Below are positions 52,788 to 62,710 of a stretch of DNA of 64,000 bases, one piece after another (position 1 is the first letter of the stretch; every line of letters starts with the position of its first letter). A model generated the notes under the pieces. That model saw only the letters and a program-made list of their open reading frames with translations. It was not told the origin of the DNA and ran no database searches. The position numbers and the translations under genes are program-made. Source of the stretch: Bacteroides faecalis (GTDB lineage: Bacteria > Bacteroidota > Bacteroidia > Bacteroidales > Bacteroidaceae); contig NZ_BHWB01000005.1 of assembly GCF_003865075.1 (NCBI RefSeq), positions 62,001 to 126,000 on the forward strand. The letters run 5' to 3'.

Positions 52788-53513
52788 TCAATAGTCAAGT
52801 TTTCCTGCCACTTTCCATCGGCTGAAGGCATCTTCCAGTATCTCTTCCTTCGTCCTCGTCCGATACACCTTCTCCTTCCAATAGCCCATGCGCAGCTGCA
52901 CATACCGCCATGTCTGGAAGTAGGCTTGGTTCAGATGTTTTTCTATCAGGTCCAACGAATTGTTGATATTGTCCAACACCATCAGCAGGTCGGAAGTTGA
53001 ACAGGCTGCCGCTCCTGTGGCATACAACACGAGGTCGTTGACGCTATGGTAGAGTTGGCTTCCTTCGTTGTATATGTTGTCGATGGCTTTCTTGTTGATG
53101 CTGATGAGCATCGTGTCAGCCAGTTCGATGTGTTTCCGCTTGATGACCTTATCATTGAAGTCCTCCAACAGGTTCTTGTAGTCACTGATGCGGTCGCTCA
53201 CCGTCTGGTAGGTGCTCTTCACGTTCAGCACCGTGCGCAACGACTGGTACATCACATCGATGATGTCGAAGGCCCGGGTGTATTTGTCCAAATCCACATT
53301 CAGTTCCTTGTATTTGCCCACCTCTTCACTGCTGTATTCATGCAGCAGTTGATTGCTGTACTCCAAAGTGCTGCGTGCCAGCAAGAGGCTGCGCTGCTTC
53401 TTGTGGTCGTTGATGTATGCTTCCACCGATACCGCATCGAATCCCCATTGCGCCAAGGCTGTATTGGGGAAGAGGGTAATCAGCAGGAGAGCTATGATGA
53501 TGGTATGTCTCAT
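52788..53513 (-). CDS. Secreted helical transfer protein, RW-tail family member 4
   Basis: 241 residues. Signal peptide ending ALA-QWG. All-helical (LLLARSTLEYSNQLLHEYSS, DLVLYATGAAACSTSDLL), with the tail AFSRWKVAGKLDY. It shares size, signal and tail with the proteins at 21.3-22.7 kb in the other operon. It lies between the 846-residue secreted protein and member 3. Likely periplasmic; function unknown. Confidence 0.65.
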   Translation of the reverse strand: MRHTIIIALLLITLFPNTALAQWGFDAVSVEAYINDHKKQRSLLLARSTLEYSNQLLHEYSSEEVGKYKELNVDLDKYTRAFDIIDVMYQSLRTVLNVKSTYQTVSDRISDYKNLLEDFNDKVIKRKHIELADTMLISINKKAIDNIYNEGSQLYHSVNDLVLYATGAAACSTSDLLMVLDNINNSLDLIEKHLNQAYFQTWRYVQLRMGYWKEKVYRTRTKEEILEDAFSRWKVAGKLDY

Positions 53514-53527
53514 TCTCCGTTCCTCCC

Positions 53528-56068
53528 TCAGTTTTCGTTCTCGTTATCTTCACCATTCCCTCTGTTAGGGTCTGCATTCTCTCTCCATCGCTCGTAGCAC
53601 TCTTCAATGAGTGTCCTTCTGCGACCTTGGTCTGCGTCGATTGAAGGAAGAATGTCCTTCAGCACGTCAATGATGCTGCGCTTGTAGTGCATCATTTTTT
53701 CTAATGATACCAAGTCGGCGTAAATCTTGGTGATACGGCTATCTACTTCACGGGCTATCTCCAGACGGTCGCTCGACCAGAGCAGGTGTATTACATCGTC
53801 ATTGTCGGCGGTCTGGGTTGCCTCGCTCTTGGCATATTCTGTGGTGATGCTGCACGACGGGAACTCCTGGGCTATCTCCGAGATACGGCTGTTCACCTGC
53901 CTCGTCTTCTCCTCGTCAGAGGCATTCGGGTCAAGGGTCAGCACATCCACCACCTGTGTGTCGGTGTATTCCGAGGTCAGCTCCCACGATATTTGCAGTA
54001 TCGCACGGTGTATCTTGATGCCAAGGAAGTACTTGGGCTTCCTTGCAATGGACAGTGTCGCCTTGAAGGTGATAATGCCGTTGATGTTGGGCATGGTGGC
54101 AGTTCGGACGTAGGTGTAGCCGTTCCACGAACCGGCACCTTGCCACGTGAGATTGTAGGCTGACTTCACATCCTGCATGATGGCAGGGATGCGGTAGTAG
54201 TCATCGGTGGAGGTGGCATTGTCGTTAGCCGCCTCGCTCTTGGCATTCTGTATGTCTGCCAACTGCTGCTGCCATGTCGCCAATTCCTTCTTCAGGTTGT
54301 CTATCTTCGTCTTGTTGACATTATGTTGCTGCCGCAAGGCAGGGGCTTCCTCCACAGAGGCATTGGCTATCTGCGTGAGCAGGTTCCTGTTCTCTGTCTC
54401 CAACTGGCTTATCTGCGCCTCCAACAGGGCTATCTTGCTATTCGCCTCACGTTCCTTCTCGTCCAGTTCCGATAGGTCGAGATTATTTTCTGATACGCTT
54501 GTCCTCATGGCGCATTCCTTGCTGTGGGCATTGAGCGAACCGCCGCACTCACGGCACTTGTACTGCGTGCTGCCCTGTCCGAGGGTGACACCGTCCGAAC
54601 AGGTGACGCTGATGGTCACGCTCTCCACGCCCTTCAGTTTGGCGGCATCGGTGGCTTGATAGTAACGGCGTGCGTCACTGCCGATGTAATAGACATAGCC
54701 CTCCTCGTTGTCGTTATACTCCGAGAGACGTGCCTGCAACTGACGCTTGAAGGTATTCAAGTCCATGCTGTAGGAGTCGAAGACATCCTCATACACCTCT
54801 TCCACGTTGTTCCAGCTCTTGGTAACGTGTATCTCGTAGGCGTAGGCCTTCTTGGTCTGCTTGCCGCCACGGCTGATGATGTACGACGACATCCAATAGT
54901 TCATCGTATAGGTGAAGCCGTCGCTCTGGGCGTTGAGCTGCTGCACACGGCTGCGGCTCCATCCGGCATGGTTCTCCGAGTTGGCCAGTATCTGCTCTCG
55001 CTGCGTGCTGTTAGGGTAGAAGTTGGGGTCGGAGGTGTTGATACGATACCAATGGTCACCGTTCAGAATACTGTTGTCATCGGTCGGCGGATAGTAGTCA
55101 CAGAGGCTTACGCTGCCTTGGTCTCGTCGGGCAATGTACCAACGCTGTGTATAGTAGTTGCCCTGCGTCTCGCTCAGATAGTCTGTCATCCACGAGGTGA
55201 TGTTGTAGTTGGAGAGGTCGAAGAGGGCTGCCACGTTGTCCTCGCCACCCACCAGACTAAGGAGTGTGCTGCCGATGCCGTTCTCTGCCTGTTCATAGAG
55301 GTCATGGTAGTTGTCATAGATGTCGATGATTTTACTCACCTTGCCATTGAAAAGGTCGTTGAAGGCACTCTGCTGCAAGAGTGCGCCTGATGCCCCGTTG
55401 ATACCTGCCGTCGCCAACGATGCTCCCATATTGTAAAGCGTCTCGATGTCGGCGGTGAGGTTCTCCACGGTGAAGTTGCCGGGCACACTGGCGATGTCAT
55501 CCAACAGCTGCTGCCAATCTACATTGCCTATCTCCGAGAGTTTGAGGATGGCGGCTATCTCTTGGTTGATTTCCAAGAACTGAATGTCGGCAAAGGTCAA
55601 GCTACTGTTGGTCACGACACTCTCAAACTGCATACACAGCGACTTTGTGTCGGCGCATATCTTCATCAGGTAACTGCCCCAGTAGAGGGCGGTCTGCGGA
55701 CTTTTCAGCATCATTCCTGCCACCGTCCATATCTTGGGCATAATCTTGTTCGCCACCATATTGTGGATGCGGCGGTAATAGTAGTTCTCCGTGCTACTGC
55801 TCCAAATGCCGAGGTCGGTGAATGCCTTGCGCTCCAAGAACTTGGCAGCGAAGATGCCGGCAGTGGCAACCTCTGCGGCATTGTAGTGCTTCAAGATTTC
55901 GCCCACCTGCTCGTTATAATAGCTCTCTGCCATAGCTCCAGCACCGAATGCGGCAGCCATGGCGGCAACGATCTGCTTGTCGTAGTTCACGCTGTAATAC
56001 TGCGCATGAACCCTTCCCACGACAAGTGTAAGACACATATATATTATAATAAGGTATAAACGTCTCAT
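53528..56068 (-). CDS. Large secreted coiled-coil transfer protein
   Basis: 846 residues. Signal peptide ending VHA-QYY. The N-terminal third is helical with Gly/Ala segments (AAMAAAFGAGAMAESYY, GASLATAGINGASGALL). Residues about 515-545 carry CRECGG...CAMR, a possible metal site. A coiled coil (about 560-640) follows, and the C-terminus has ECYERWRENADPN, again an RW tail. Large secreted proteins of this kind stand just after traG in Bacteroidales transfer operons; the role may be in the surface mating apparatus. Function unknown. Confidence 0.65.
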   Translation of the reverse strand: MRRLYLIIIYMCLTLVVGRVHAQYYSVNYDKQIVAAMAAAFGAGAMAESYYNEQVGEILKHYNAAEVATAGIFAAKFLERKAFTDLGIWSSSTENYYYRRIHNMVANKIMPKIWTVAGMMLKSPQTALYWGSYLMKICADTKSLCMQFESVVTNSSLTFADIQFLEINQEIAAILKLSEIGNVDWQQLLDDIASVPGNFTVENLTADIETLYNMGASLATAGINGASGALLQQSAFNDLFNGKVSKIIDIYDNYHDLYEQAENGIGSTLLSLVGGEDNVAALFDLSNYNITSWMTDYLSETQGNYYTQRWYIARRDQGSVSLCDYYPPTDDNSILNGDHWYRINTSDPNFYPNSTQREQILANSENHAGWSRSRVQQLNAQSDGFTYTMNYWMSSYIISRGGKQTKKAYAYEIHVTKSWNNVEEVYEDVFDSYSMDLNTFKRQLQARLSEYNDNEEGYVYYIGSDARRYYQATDAAKLKGVESVTISVTCSDGVTLGQGSTQYKCRECGGSLNAHSKECAMRTSVSENNLDLSELDEKEREANSKIALLEAQISQLETENRNLLTQIANASVEEAPALRQQHNVNKTKIDNLKKELATWQQQLADIQNAKSEAANDNATSTDDYYRIPAIMQDVKSAYNLTWQGAGSWNGYTYVRTATMPNINGIITFKATLSIARKPKYFLGIKIHRAILQISWELTSEYTDTQVVDVLTLDPNASDEEKTRQVNSRISEIAQEFPSCSITTEYAKSEATQTADNDDVIHLLWSSDRLEIAREVDSRITKIYADLVSLEKMMHYKRSIIDVLKDILPSIDADQGRRRTLIEECYERWRENADPNRGNGEDNENEN

Positions 56069-56089
56069 TGCTTCACTACTTTACGTTTT

Positions 56090-56190
56090 TACTACTTTCA
56101 GTTTCTACTATTCCACTACTTTACTACTTGTAGTATTTACTATTGGTAGTATTCACTACTAATCGTATTTACTACTAATCGTAAATACTA
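56090..56190. repeat. TACTA-rich tract with two TACTAATCGTA copies
   Basis: TACTAATCGTA at 56157-56167 and 56173-56183, inside about 100 bp dominated by TACTA/TTACTA words. It is the inverse of the copy at 10724-10734. Confidence 0.6.
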
Positions 56191-56193
56191 CCC

Positions 56194-56225
56194 AGCCACC
56201 GTTCCCGAAAGTTTTGCTTTCGGGC
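56194..56225. repeat. Dispersed hairpin, family A, copy 3
   Basis: CCCGAAAG and CTTTCGGG with the same AGCCACCGTT flank. The stem differs in sequence from copies 1 and 2 but with compensating changes, so base pairing is kept. Confidence 0.75.
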
Positions 56226-56274
56226 ATCTGGGCTTTACGTCTATTCCGGGATTTCCGTTTCCATCAATCAGCCC

Positions 56275-56299
56275 CCGTGCTCGCCGTGTCAGCGGCGAG
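56275..56299. repeat. Dispersed hairpin, family B, copy 2 (over the traG stop)
   Basis: CCGTGCTCGCCGTGTCAGCG then GCGAG; it covers the traG stop codon at 56289-56291. The other copy is at 27394-27418. Confidence 0.6.
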
Positions 56300-56806
56300 T
56301 GGCTCCATCGTCCGTCAAATTGAGCACATGCCCCGCCTCATTGACCTTCTGCGCAAATGCCAACGACTTCCCGATGCCACTGGCATCCCAATCTCTGCAA
56401 TACCGCTCGATAGCCTCCTGATGTCTGCACTTCAGTTCATGCTTATAGAGTTTCAATGCCTCCTTCTCAGCTCGCTCGGTGGTGTAGGTCATATAGCACT
56501 CGTGCGGCTCCTCCACACCATACACTCCGCTCGTCGATCCACGTCGGATAAACACCTCACGGAAGAAACTTCTTCCCTCCTTGTTATCCAAGCGGTTGAC
56601 AGTGAATATCTTCTTGCAATCCACATCCGTCAATCCTAATATCGCCTTGATCTCGTCGAATCGCTCACGAAATTTGCTTTGGTCGAGCAGCATCACCACG
56701 TCGGAGTTGTTGATGATGGCTTCCTTCACGATGGGACTGCCGATGATGTCCTGTATCTCCTGTGTCACTACGCCCACGCTCGCCCAGAACTTTCGGGCTG
56801 TCTTGT
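56289..56806 (-). CDS. traG: TraG (VirB4-like ATPase), exon 2
   Basis: The 3' exon encodes about 172 residues: KTARKFWASVGVVTQEIQDI to NNSDVVMLLDQSKF and a helical end. It follows motif B of the ATPase in exon 1. With exon 1 (59296-61483) the joined frame is exactly 902 codons. The ATG at 56855 of the isolated frame lies within intron DNA and is not a real start. Confidence 0.85.
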
Positions 56807-56911
56807 GTAGGCTAAGCACCCAGCGCCTTATCATATTTCTATGGTAGGTTTCCAAATGCTCGCCCCCGAACCGGACTTACACCTCTCAGCGTATCCGGCT
56901 CTCCACTAATT

Positions 56912-58735
56912 TCAGTCTATCTTTCCGTCATGTATCTTCTTGTGACAACTCCTGCACACGGCAATCGTCTTGCGTTTACGGGCAATCATGTGTCGTTCCC
57001 AGCTTTCCTTTCCCTGCAAGTTCTTTAGTTTCCTTACATGGTGCATAACAAGGTCGTCTGTCGCTCCACATAATTCACACTCACGGGCTTTCAGCCTTTC
57101 AACAAGGCTTGTCCGCCCCGCAGTATAAATTGTTCGTGGCATAATGTCACATTCCGATTTATAGGTGGGCTTCTTTCGTTTGAAGCCACCGTCGTAAAAG
57201 TATCTTTCCTTTACACCAGTTTTAGTCATGTGCGTTACGATAAACCTACCGTTCTTACGATATTTCTTGTTTACCTTACGTGTTCGGCACTTATATTTGC
57301 CTGCAAACGTTTTGTACATGCTGTATTCCATGATGTACTTGAAATTATTCAAGGCATGGGCGCAGTTGTTGGCTATGGAGTAGTAATTATAGAACCCCAC
57401 GATTTCCCGATTATAACTATCAAGGATTTCAAGGTCGTCATTGAATATCAGTCCCGATTTACATTTCGGTTTCCATATTTCCTTTCCGTTACGGTTTGTC
57501 AGTTCCAAGACTCCCCAATCGAAAAGTTTTTTACGGACTGTTTCCGTACTGACATTCAAGCAGACCCTTTTACCATAGGTTCTTCTCAATCTACCCCGTT
57601 TATCCCGTCTTTGGTCATTGGACTTTCTTACAGTGATTTCATATCCGAGAAACTTGGCCGGTCTTTCCGTGTGAGTGACAAGTGTCTTTTCATCGGACAG
57701 CTCCAATGCCAGTCTGTCAGCAAGGAAGTTTTTAATATCTTCTTTTATCTGTTGCGCATCCTGCTTGCTTCCGATAATTCCCACAAGAAAATCATCTGCA
57801 TATCTTGCATATTTCATTCTTCTGTAATCGGCATCCATTTCTTCGCCGTTGGGATATTTAGCCCGTCCTTGTTCTATTGCTTTCAGTTCAAGGATTAGCT
57901 TTGTCCTTTGCCTTTCGTCTTTTACGAACTTCAATCTTCGCACAATACGTTTTCTTGCATTGCCAAAGTCCATACTTTCTCTACTGAATTTTCGTTTCTT
58001 CCCTTTGTCGAATTTGGCTGTGTATTCCTTTATATACTTATCCAGCTTGTCAAGGTATATATTAGCCAATATCGGGCTGATGATACCCCCTTGCGGTGTG
58101 CCACTGTAAGTATTGTGGAATTGCCAGTCTTCGATATATCCCGCTTTCATAAACTTGCGTATCAATCGGATGAAGCGTTCATCCGCAATACGCTCCAAGA
58201 GAATGTTTATCAATACATCATGGTTTATATTATCAAAGAAGCCTTTTATGTCTCCCTCCACAAACCATTTTGCACCATTAAACTCCTTTTGGATATGAGT
58301 TAATGCAGTATGGCAGCTTCGATTGGGACGGAAACCATGCGAGGTGTATTCAAAATTTCCCTCGTATATGGCTTCCAGTACCATTCTTACTACTTCTTGT
58401 ATCAACTTGTCATTGAAAGTCGGCACGCCAAGAGGTCTTTTCTTACCGTTTTTCTTCGGTATGTACACCCTCTTTGACGGTTGGGGCTGGTACGTTTCAT
58501 CTTTTAACGTATCAATCAACTTTTCAATTCGTTTCAGGCTCATGTTGTCAATGGTCTGACCGTCTGAACCTTTAGTCATGTTACCCTCTTTAGCGTAGAT
58601 ACGCTGATAGGCAACGTAGAACATTTCCTCATTGAACAAAATTCTGTAAAGACGTTCAAACTTATAGCTTGCATCCTTACTGTGTTCTGATAGACTGTTT
58701 AATACTCTTTCTGGACTTCTCATAATGTCTCTCAC
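56912..58735 (-). CDS. ltrA: Group II intron reverse transcriptase/maturase with HNH endonuclease
   Basis: 607 residues. RT domain with RPLGVPTFNDKLIQEVVRMVL, HGFRPNRSCHTAL, GDIKGFFDNI, SGTPQGGIISPILANIYLD and the catalytic YARYADDFLVGI (about 307-318). Domain X/maturase follows (LNVSTETVRKKLFDWG). The C-terminus is an HNH nuclease: CELCGATDDLVMHH and CRSCHKKIHDG. No stops, so splicing and retrohoming are plausible. Confidence 0.95.
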   Translation of the reverse strand: MRDIMRSPERVLNSLSEHSKDASYKFERLYRILFNEEMFYVAYQRIYAKEGNMTKGSDGQTIDNMSLKRIEKLIDTLKDETYQPQPSKRVYIPKKNGKKRPLGVPTFNDKLIQEVVRMVLEAIYEGNFEYTSHGFRPNRSCHTALTHIQKEFNGAKWFVEGDIKGFFDNINHDVLINILLERIADERFIRLIRKFMKAGYIEDWQFHNTYSGTPQGGIISPILANIYLDKLDKYIKEYTAKFDKGKKRKFSRESMDFGNARKRIVRRLKFVKDERQRTKLILELKAIEQGRAKYPNGEEMDADYRRMKYARYADDFLVGIIGSKQDAQQIKEDIKNFLADRLALELSDEKTLVTHTERPAKFLGYEITVRKSNDQRRDKRGRLRRTYGKRVCLNVSTETVRKKLFDWGVLELTNRNGKEIWKPKCKSGLIFNDDLEILDSYNREIVGFYNYYSIANNCAHALNNFKYIMEYSMYKTFAGKYKCRTRKVNKKYRKNGRFIVTHMTKTGVKERYFYDGGFKRKKPTYKSECDIMPRTIYTAGRTSLVERLKARECELCGATDDLVMHHVRKLKNLQGKESWERHMIARKRKTIAVCRSCHKKIHDGKID

Positions 58736-59294
58736 ATTTTCCGTTAATTGTATTAATAATTAGCTGCTTCCCTTCGCCATGTACAAGGCGTTACCTTGCT
58801 CAAACTACTATGGAAGCTCCGTTACCACTCCGAATTTTCATAGGTCGAACCTAATAGCCTTTCGGCACTTCGGGATAGGTAATCCCCGTTTATTACATCG
58901 TAACTGTTGGCATGATAGATTGTCGGATACGACTTCCGTCCTTTACTCGCTTACTGCGGTTGTGTCGTGATAAGTTCTTGCTACCTTCATTCCTATACAC
59001 TGAAGTAGTATCACGATATGGCGATTGATAGTTACCTTACGCCATAGCCTCAAGGGGGACCATTCGGACTATCGTTCAATCAATTCGGACTTTATCCTCA
59101 TATCTATCTTTTCATCTCGCCATTCAGTCGCAGTTTGGTAACTAACTGACTTATGACTTTTCCGACATGCTACACTCCCTGCTCGGTTAAGTTTTCCCGA
59201 AACAGATAAGTCGGCTGATGATAGGTCATTTTCAAAGAACACTTTCCTAATCTCTTGCCAAAGAGATATTTACGATGCAACCTTTACGGGCGCA
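58736..59294 (-). ncRNA. Intron 5' structured region (domains I-III)
   Basis: About 560 bp with no ORF, between the 5' splice site and the intron ORF, as expected for the ribozyme's domains I-III. The exon-binding sequences could not be assigned reliably by eye. Confidence 0.75.
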
Positions 59295-59295
59295 C

Positions 59296-61483
59296 ATAGG
59301 TACTTGATGTACTCGGCCATCAGCGGCGAGGCGATGGCTTTCCATGCCTCCTCGATGACAAGGCACTTGCGGTTCTTCTTCAGGCGCATCTTCTGCAGGA
59401 ACACGTCCATGATGATGAGCGTCACGATGGGGAAGAGCTGCTTGTTCTCCTTGATGGCATCCACCTCGAAGACGATGAAGGTCTCGTCGAACAAGGTGCT
59501 ATCCACGTTCTCGTTGAGAATCTTGTCGTACTTGCCGCCACGGTAGAAGTTTTGGAGCATATAGGCGAAGTTGTCGCAGTCGATGGTGGTGATGTTGTTC
59601 TCGATGCAGATCTGGTCGAGACGCTCACAGGCGAACTCATAGAATGAGTCGAAGGAGAGGGTCTTCACGCTCAATGCCATGCGCCGTTCCTCCAGTCCCT
59701 TGATGAGTTTCTCCACCTTGTCGTGTATCTGCGTCAGCTCCGTGCCGCGCCGCTTCTCCATGGTGGAGAGGTTTTTTCTCAGTGTCTCCTTCTGTGAGGA
59801 AGGATAGGGCTGCACACCGTTGAAATAGAAATCGTAATACTCCGTCACCAACTGCTCCACGACACGGAACTCCAGTTCGGGTATCTGCGTCTCCGAGCCT
59901 TTCCATATCAGCAGTATCAGGTTCTTCAGGAAGTCTATCTTCTCAATGTTCAGCTCCCGCTTGCTGATGTTGAAGGGGTTCATGGTGATGGGCTTGTCCT
60001 CCGTATAGGCGATGTACTTGCCGCCCACATACTCGCAGAGTCCCTCATACGAGTTACCCGTATCGACCATGACGATGTCGGTGTTCTGCTCCCACAACTG
60101 ACGCACCACGCTGTTCATGTGGAACGACTTGCCGCTGCCCGAAGGACCCAAACAAAAAAAGTTCGAGTTGTCGGTCAGCTTCTCCTTTCCCTCCTTTCCT
60201 GTGATGTCGATGGCTACGGGCACACCTTGGCGGTCGGTATAGTATATCTTCAGCGGGGTGTCCTCATTATGCACGATGCGCTCCTTGTACATCAGACAGG
60301 TGGCGGCATCGCCGAGGGTGAGGAATCGGTCGTAGTCGGCATTCATGCCATAGCAGTTGCCGGGGAAAGAGTTGACGAACAGCTCCAACTGGTTGTAGGC
60401 CCGCTTGCTGATGTGGATGCCCATGCGCGAGAAGGAGTTTTCGAGATGGTTGGTGCATTTCTGTATGTCGGTGTCGCCGCTCACTGCCACCACGAGGTTG
60501 TAGTGGGTATAGACGAGCTGCTTGCTCTCACGGGCTATCACCTCCTGCACACGCTTGATGTCCTCTACAGCCATCAGGTTGCTGGGGTTGGGCATGGAGG
60601 CATGGCGGTTTTTCTTCTTGTCGAGTAGGGCAAGCTCACGCTTCTGGTTGGGCACGAACACCATCTGGTTGAACACCACGCAGTCGGCTCCGGGCACGCT
60701 ATCGACGATGCTCACGAGATCAACGGGCATACTGGTGTTGTTCACCTCGATATTTGCGTAGGGACGGATGACCGACGGCAAGTTGGCATAATCCACATCC
60801 ACAAGGCTATACACCTTGCAGCTACGGTCCCCCATGCCGATGGTCTCGTCATCGACCTTGAAGTTGGTCATCGACACCACCTTGTCACGGAAGTTCATGG
60901 AGAAGAAACGGTCCACATACTCGCAGGCTTCCGTTTTGCCGAGGAATCGGGACTTCACGCCGGCATCCCTCAGCTGGTCGTGCACCTTGCGTATCTTCAC
61001 CAAGAAGTCACGCCATTTCTTGTTGTCGAACGACATCAGACGGCTCTTCTTGTTCTCCTGTGTGATGGTGAGGTAGCAGACGCTGTCGGTAAAGGGTCTG
61101 CCGTTGAAATAGCGGAAGTAACTCTCGCTCAGGAACTCATGATTTCCACCGTTCTCTTCCTTGAATGCCTTCCTCACAAACACGTCCTGCTTGTGCAGCG
61201 CATAGCCTTCGCCCAAGGTCTGGGCAAGGGCGGCGAAGAGGTGGGTGAACTCATAGTAGGCCTCGATGTTGGCGGAATACTTCTGCACAGGGTTCTCCAT
61301 CTTCAGAACAGCGGAGTATTCGCCCGTCTTGGTATAGAGCACGCCGATGCCATCCACTTCCTCGATGGAGAAGTAGATGTCCTGGAAGATGCGCTTGCGC
61401 TTCCCTCCCGTGCCGAATGCCTTGACACTGATGGCCATGCCCACGCAGATGGCTGAGAATATGAGTATGATGTATAGGGTCAT
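59296..61483 (-). CDS. traG: TraG (VirB4-like ATPase), exon 1
   Basis: The 5' exon encodes 729 residues and the first base of codon 730. One N-terminal TM (YIILIFSAICVGMAISV), the TraG N domain, Walker A CLGPSGSGKSFHM (about 446-458), IVMVDTGNSYEGLCEYVGG, and Walker B KCLVIEEAWKAIASPLMAEY (about 708-727). It drives assembly and substrate transport in the channel. Unspliced, it would end after a few intron-coded residues (CAPVKVAS) and lack the C-terminal ATPase part, so transfer should depend on splicing. Complete protein 901 residues. Confidence 0.92.
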
Positions 61484-61605
61484 TGTTCTTTTTCTTTTTT
61501 AATCGCAAAAAGGCGGGCGCACCCTCATGCGTGATGCCCCCACCTCCATTCACTTACAATCATTGATAGCTTTCCACTTGGACATAATGGATTCTCTTTT
61601 TTGTT

Positions 61606-61905
61606 TTACACTTTCTTTGAATAGGCATAGATGAATATGCCGTTGTCACTCTTCTTGCTGTGCAAGCCCTTGCGCTGCTTCATGACGATGAGAACGCCAC
61701 CGACAGCTACGGCGAGGACTAGCAGCACGAGTCCTGCCACGAAACCGAAGATGCAGTAGCCGAGGATGAAACCCGCAACGGCTCCTCCTGCGGTGGCTGC
61801 CGCCCAGTAGATGTAGCGTCCCTGCAACCCGAAGAACTCCAATGGACGTTGCAGTCCCTTGAAAATGGGATAATCCGGAAAACGCTCTTGCTTTGTATCT
61901 GCCAT
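61606..61905 (-). CDS. traF: Conjugal transfer protein TraF (DUF4133, VirB3-like)
   Basis: 99 residues. FPDYPIFKGLQRPLEFFGLQ at the start is the TraF hallmark, followed by two TM helices (IYWAAATAGGAVAGFILGYC and VAGLVLLVLAVAVGGVLIV) and a basic tail. A partner of TraG/VirB4 in the inner membrane. 122 bp separate it from traG. Confidence 0.9.
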   Translation of the reverse strand: MADTKQERFPDYPIFKGLQRPLEFFGLQGRYIYWAAATAGGAVAGFILGYCIFGFVAGLVLLVLAVAVGGVLIVMKQRKGLHSKKSDNGIFIYAYSKKV

Positions 61906-61953
61906 AACTGTCAGTGTTTTAACGTTCTACATACTCACAATCTCACGCTGCGT

Positions 61954-62319
61954 TTAACCTCCAATGCCGAAGAACAGAGGCAGTGCCTGGGCTGCTGCAA
62001 TGAGGAAAATACATGCGCCGACGACCATCATGATCTTCTTTTTCACGTCCTGTTCCTCGTTGTTCATGGCGATGTAAACGCTTATGGCTCCGACAATTGC
62101 AACGACACCTGCAATGGCATAGCAGAGCTTCACCACGATAGGTACATACTTGGCAATCTCCTCCGTCACTGTGGTAAGCGCGGTCGTTCCTGCCGAGTAG
62201 TCGCCGGCTGCGTTCTGTGCCATTGCTGCGGTGGTGCCGACAAGCAACATCAGGGCGAGCGTTTTCATGCGCTGTGAAGAGAAGAATCCCTTCACCTTCT
62301 TGTTAATCCTTTCAAACAT
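61954..62319 (-). CDS. traE: TraE-family protein, copy 2 (DUF4134)
   Basis: 121 residues: basic N-terminus, signal-like helix (TLALMLLVGTTAAMA-Q), then two TM helices (LCYAIAGVVAIVGAISVYI and IMMVVGACIFLIAAAQAL), with the NNEEQDVKKKIM loop, ending FFGIGG. DUF4134 proteins have the topology of VirB2 pilins. It is 58 bp downstream of a paralogue (62378-62710); the two differ in the mature N-terminus. They could be major and minor pilins. Confidence 0.85.
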   Translation of the reverse strand: MFERINKKVKGFFSSQRMKTLALMLLVGTTAAMAQNAAGDYSAGTTALTTVTEEIAKYVPIVVKLCYAIAGVVAIVGAISVYIAMNNEEQDVKKKIMMVVGACIFLIAAAQALPLFFGIGG

Positions 62320-62363
62320 TCTTTTTACCTTTTAATTTGTTACACTTTGAGTTATCTTATCTC

Positions 62364-62377
62364 GTATCACCTGTATC
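62364..62377 (+). repeat. Leader motif copy (GTATCACCTGTATC)
   Basis: It directly follows (minus strand) the stop of the first traE copy. Confidence 0.45.
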
Positions 62378-62710
62378 TCAAATCTGATAACCGAAGAAAG
62401 CGGGGAAGACGATGGTCGCTCCTATGAGGAACAGGCAGGCTCCCACCAGCATCATGATGTTCTTCTTCACTCCTTCTTCGCCCGTATTCATCTTTATATA
62501 TATCTGCAAGGCGCTGACTATGACCACGATGCCCGCCACTGCATAGCACAGATAAACGATATAGAGCATCATCGTCACGGCATAGTCATGGGCACTCGCA
62601 AGTGCGTCCGCTCCCCAGCTGTAGTCCACGTTGCCACACTTAGCACTGGCCAGAGCTGGGGTTAAAGCGGCATATAATGATAGAAATGCACTTCTTGTTT
62701 TTGACATCAT
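62378..62710 (-). CDS. traE: TraE-family protein, copy 1 (DUF4134)
   Basis: 110 residues: signal-like N-terminus (SAFLSLYAALTPALA-S), a short periplasmic part with a single Cys (AKCGNVDYSWGADAL), two TM helices (IVYLCYAVAGIVVIVSALQIY and IMMLVGACLFLIGATIVF) joined by MNTGEEGVKKN, ending FFGYQI. Same fold as the next gene. VirB2-like by topology. Its start overlaps the stop of the preceding TM gene by 4 bp. Confidence 0.85.
   Translation of the reverse strand: MMSKTRSAFLSLYAALTPALASAKCGNVDYSWGADALASAHDYAVTMMLYIVYLCYAVAGIVVIVSALQIYIKMNTGEEGVKKNIMMLVGACLFLIGATIVFPAFFGYQI

Larger units (their letters stand above)
56807..59295 (-). mobile_element. Group II intron in traG
   Basis: The 2,489-bp insert begins on the minus strand with GTGCG (59291-59295), the group II 5' consensus, and ends CTAC (AY consensus) at 56807. 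Domain V is readable upstream of the 3' end: GAGCCGGATACGC, then GTAAGTCCGGTTC, with the AGC triad. The ORF lies in the domain IV position. Removal joins L-Y-K-T-A-R at the VirB4 site in frame, as 2188 + 518 nt is divisible by three. Confidence 0.9.

Noticed and set aside
56090..56190. TACTA tract as a CRISPR array
   Set aside because: Units are short and irregular, no constant spacer length, and no cas genes nearby.
59270..61483. traG ending at 59270 as a natural truncated ATPase
   Set aside because: The last residues are coded by intron DNA and the missing C-terminal part is present at 56289-56806 in the frame expected after splicing.
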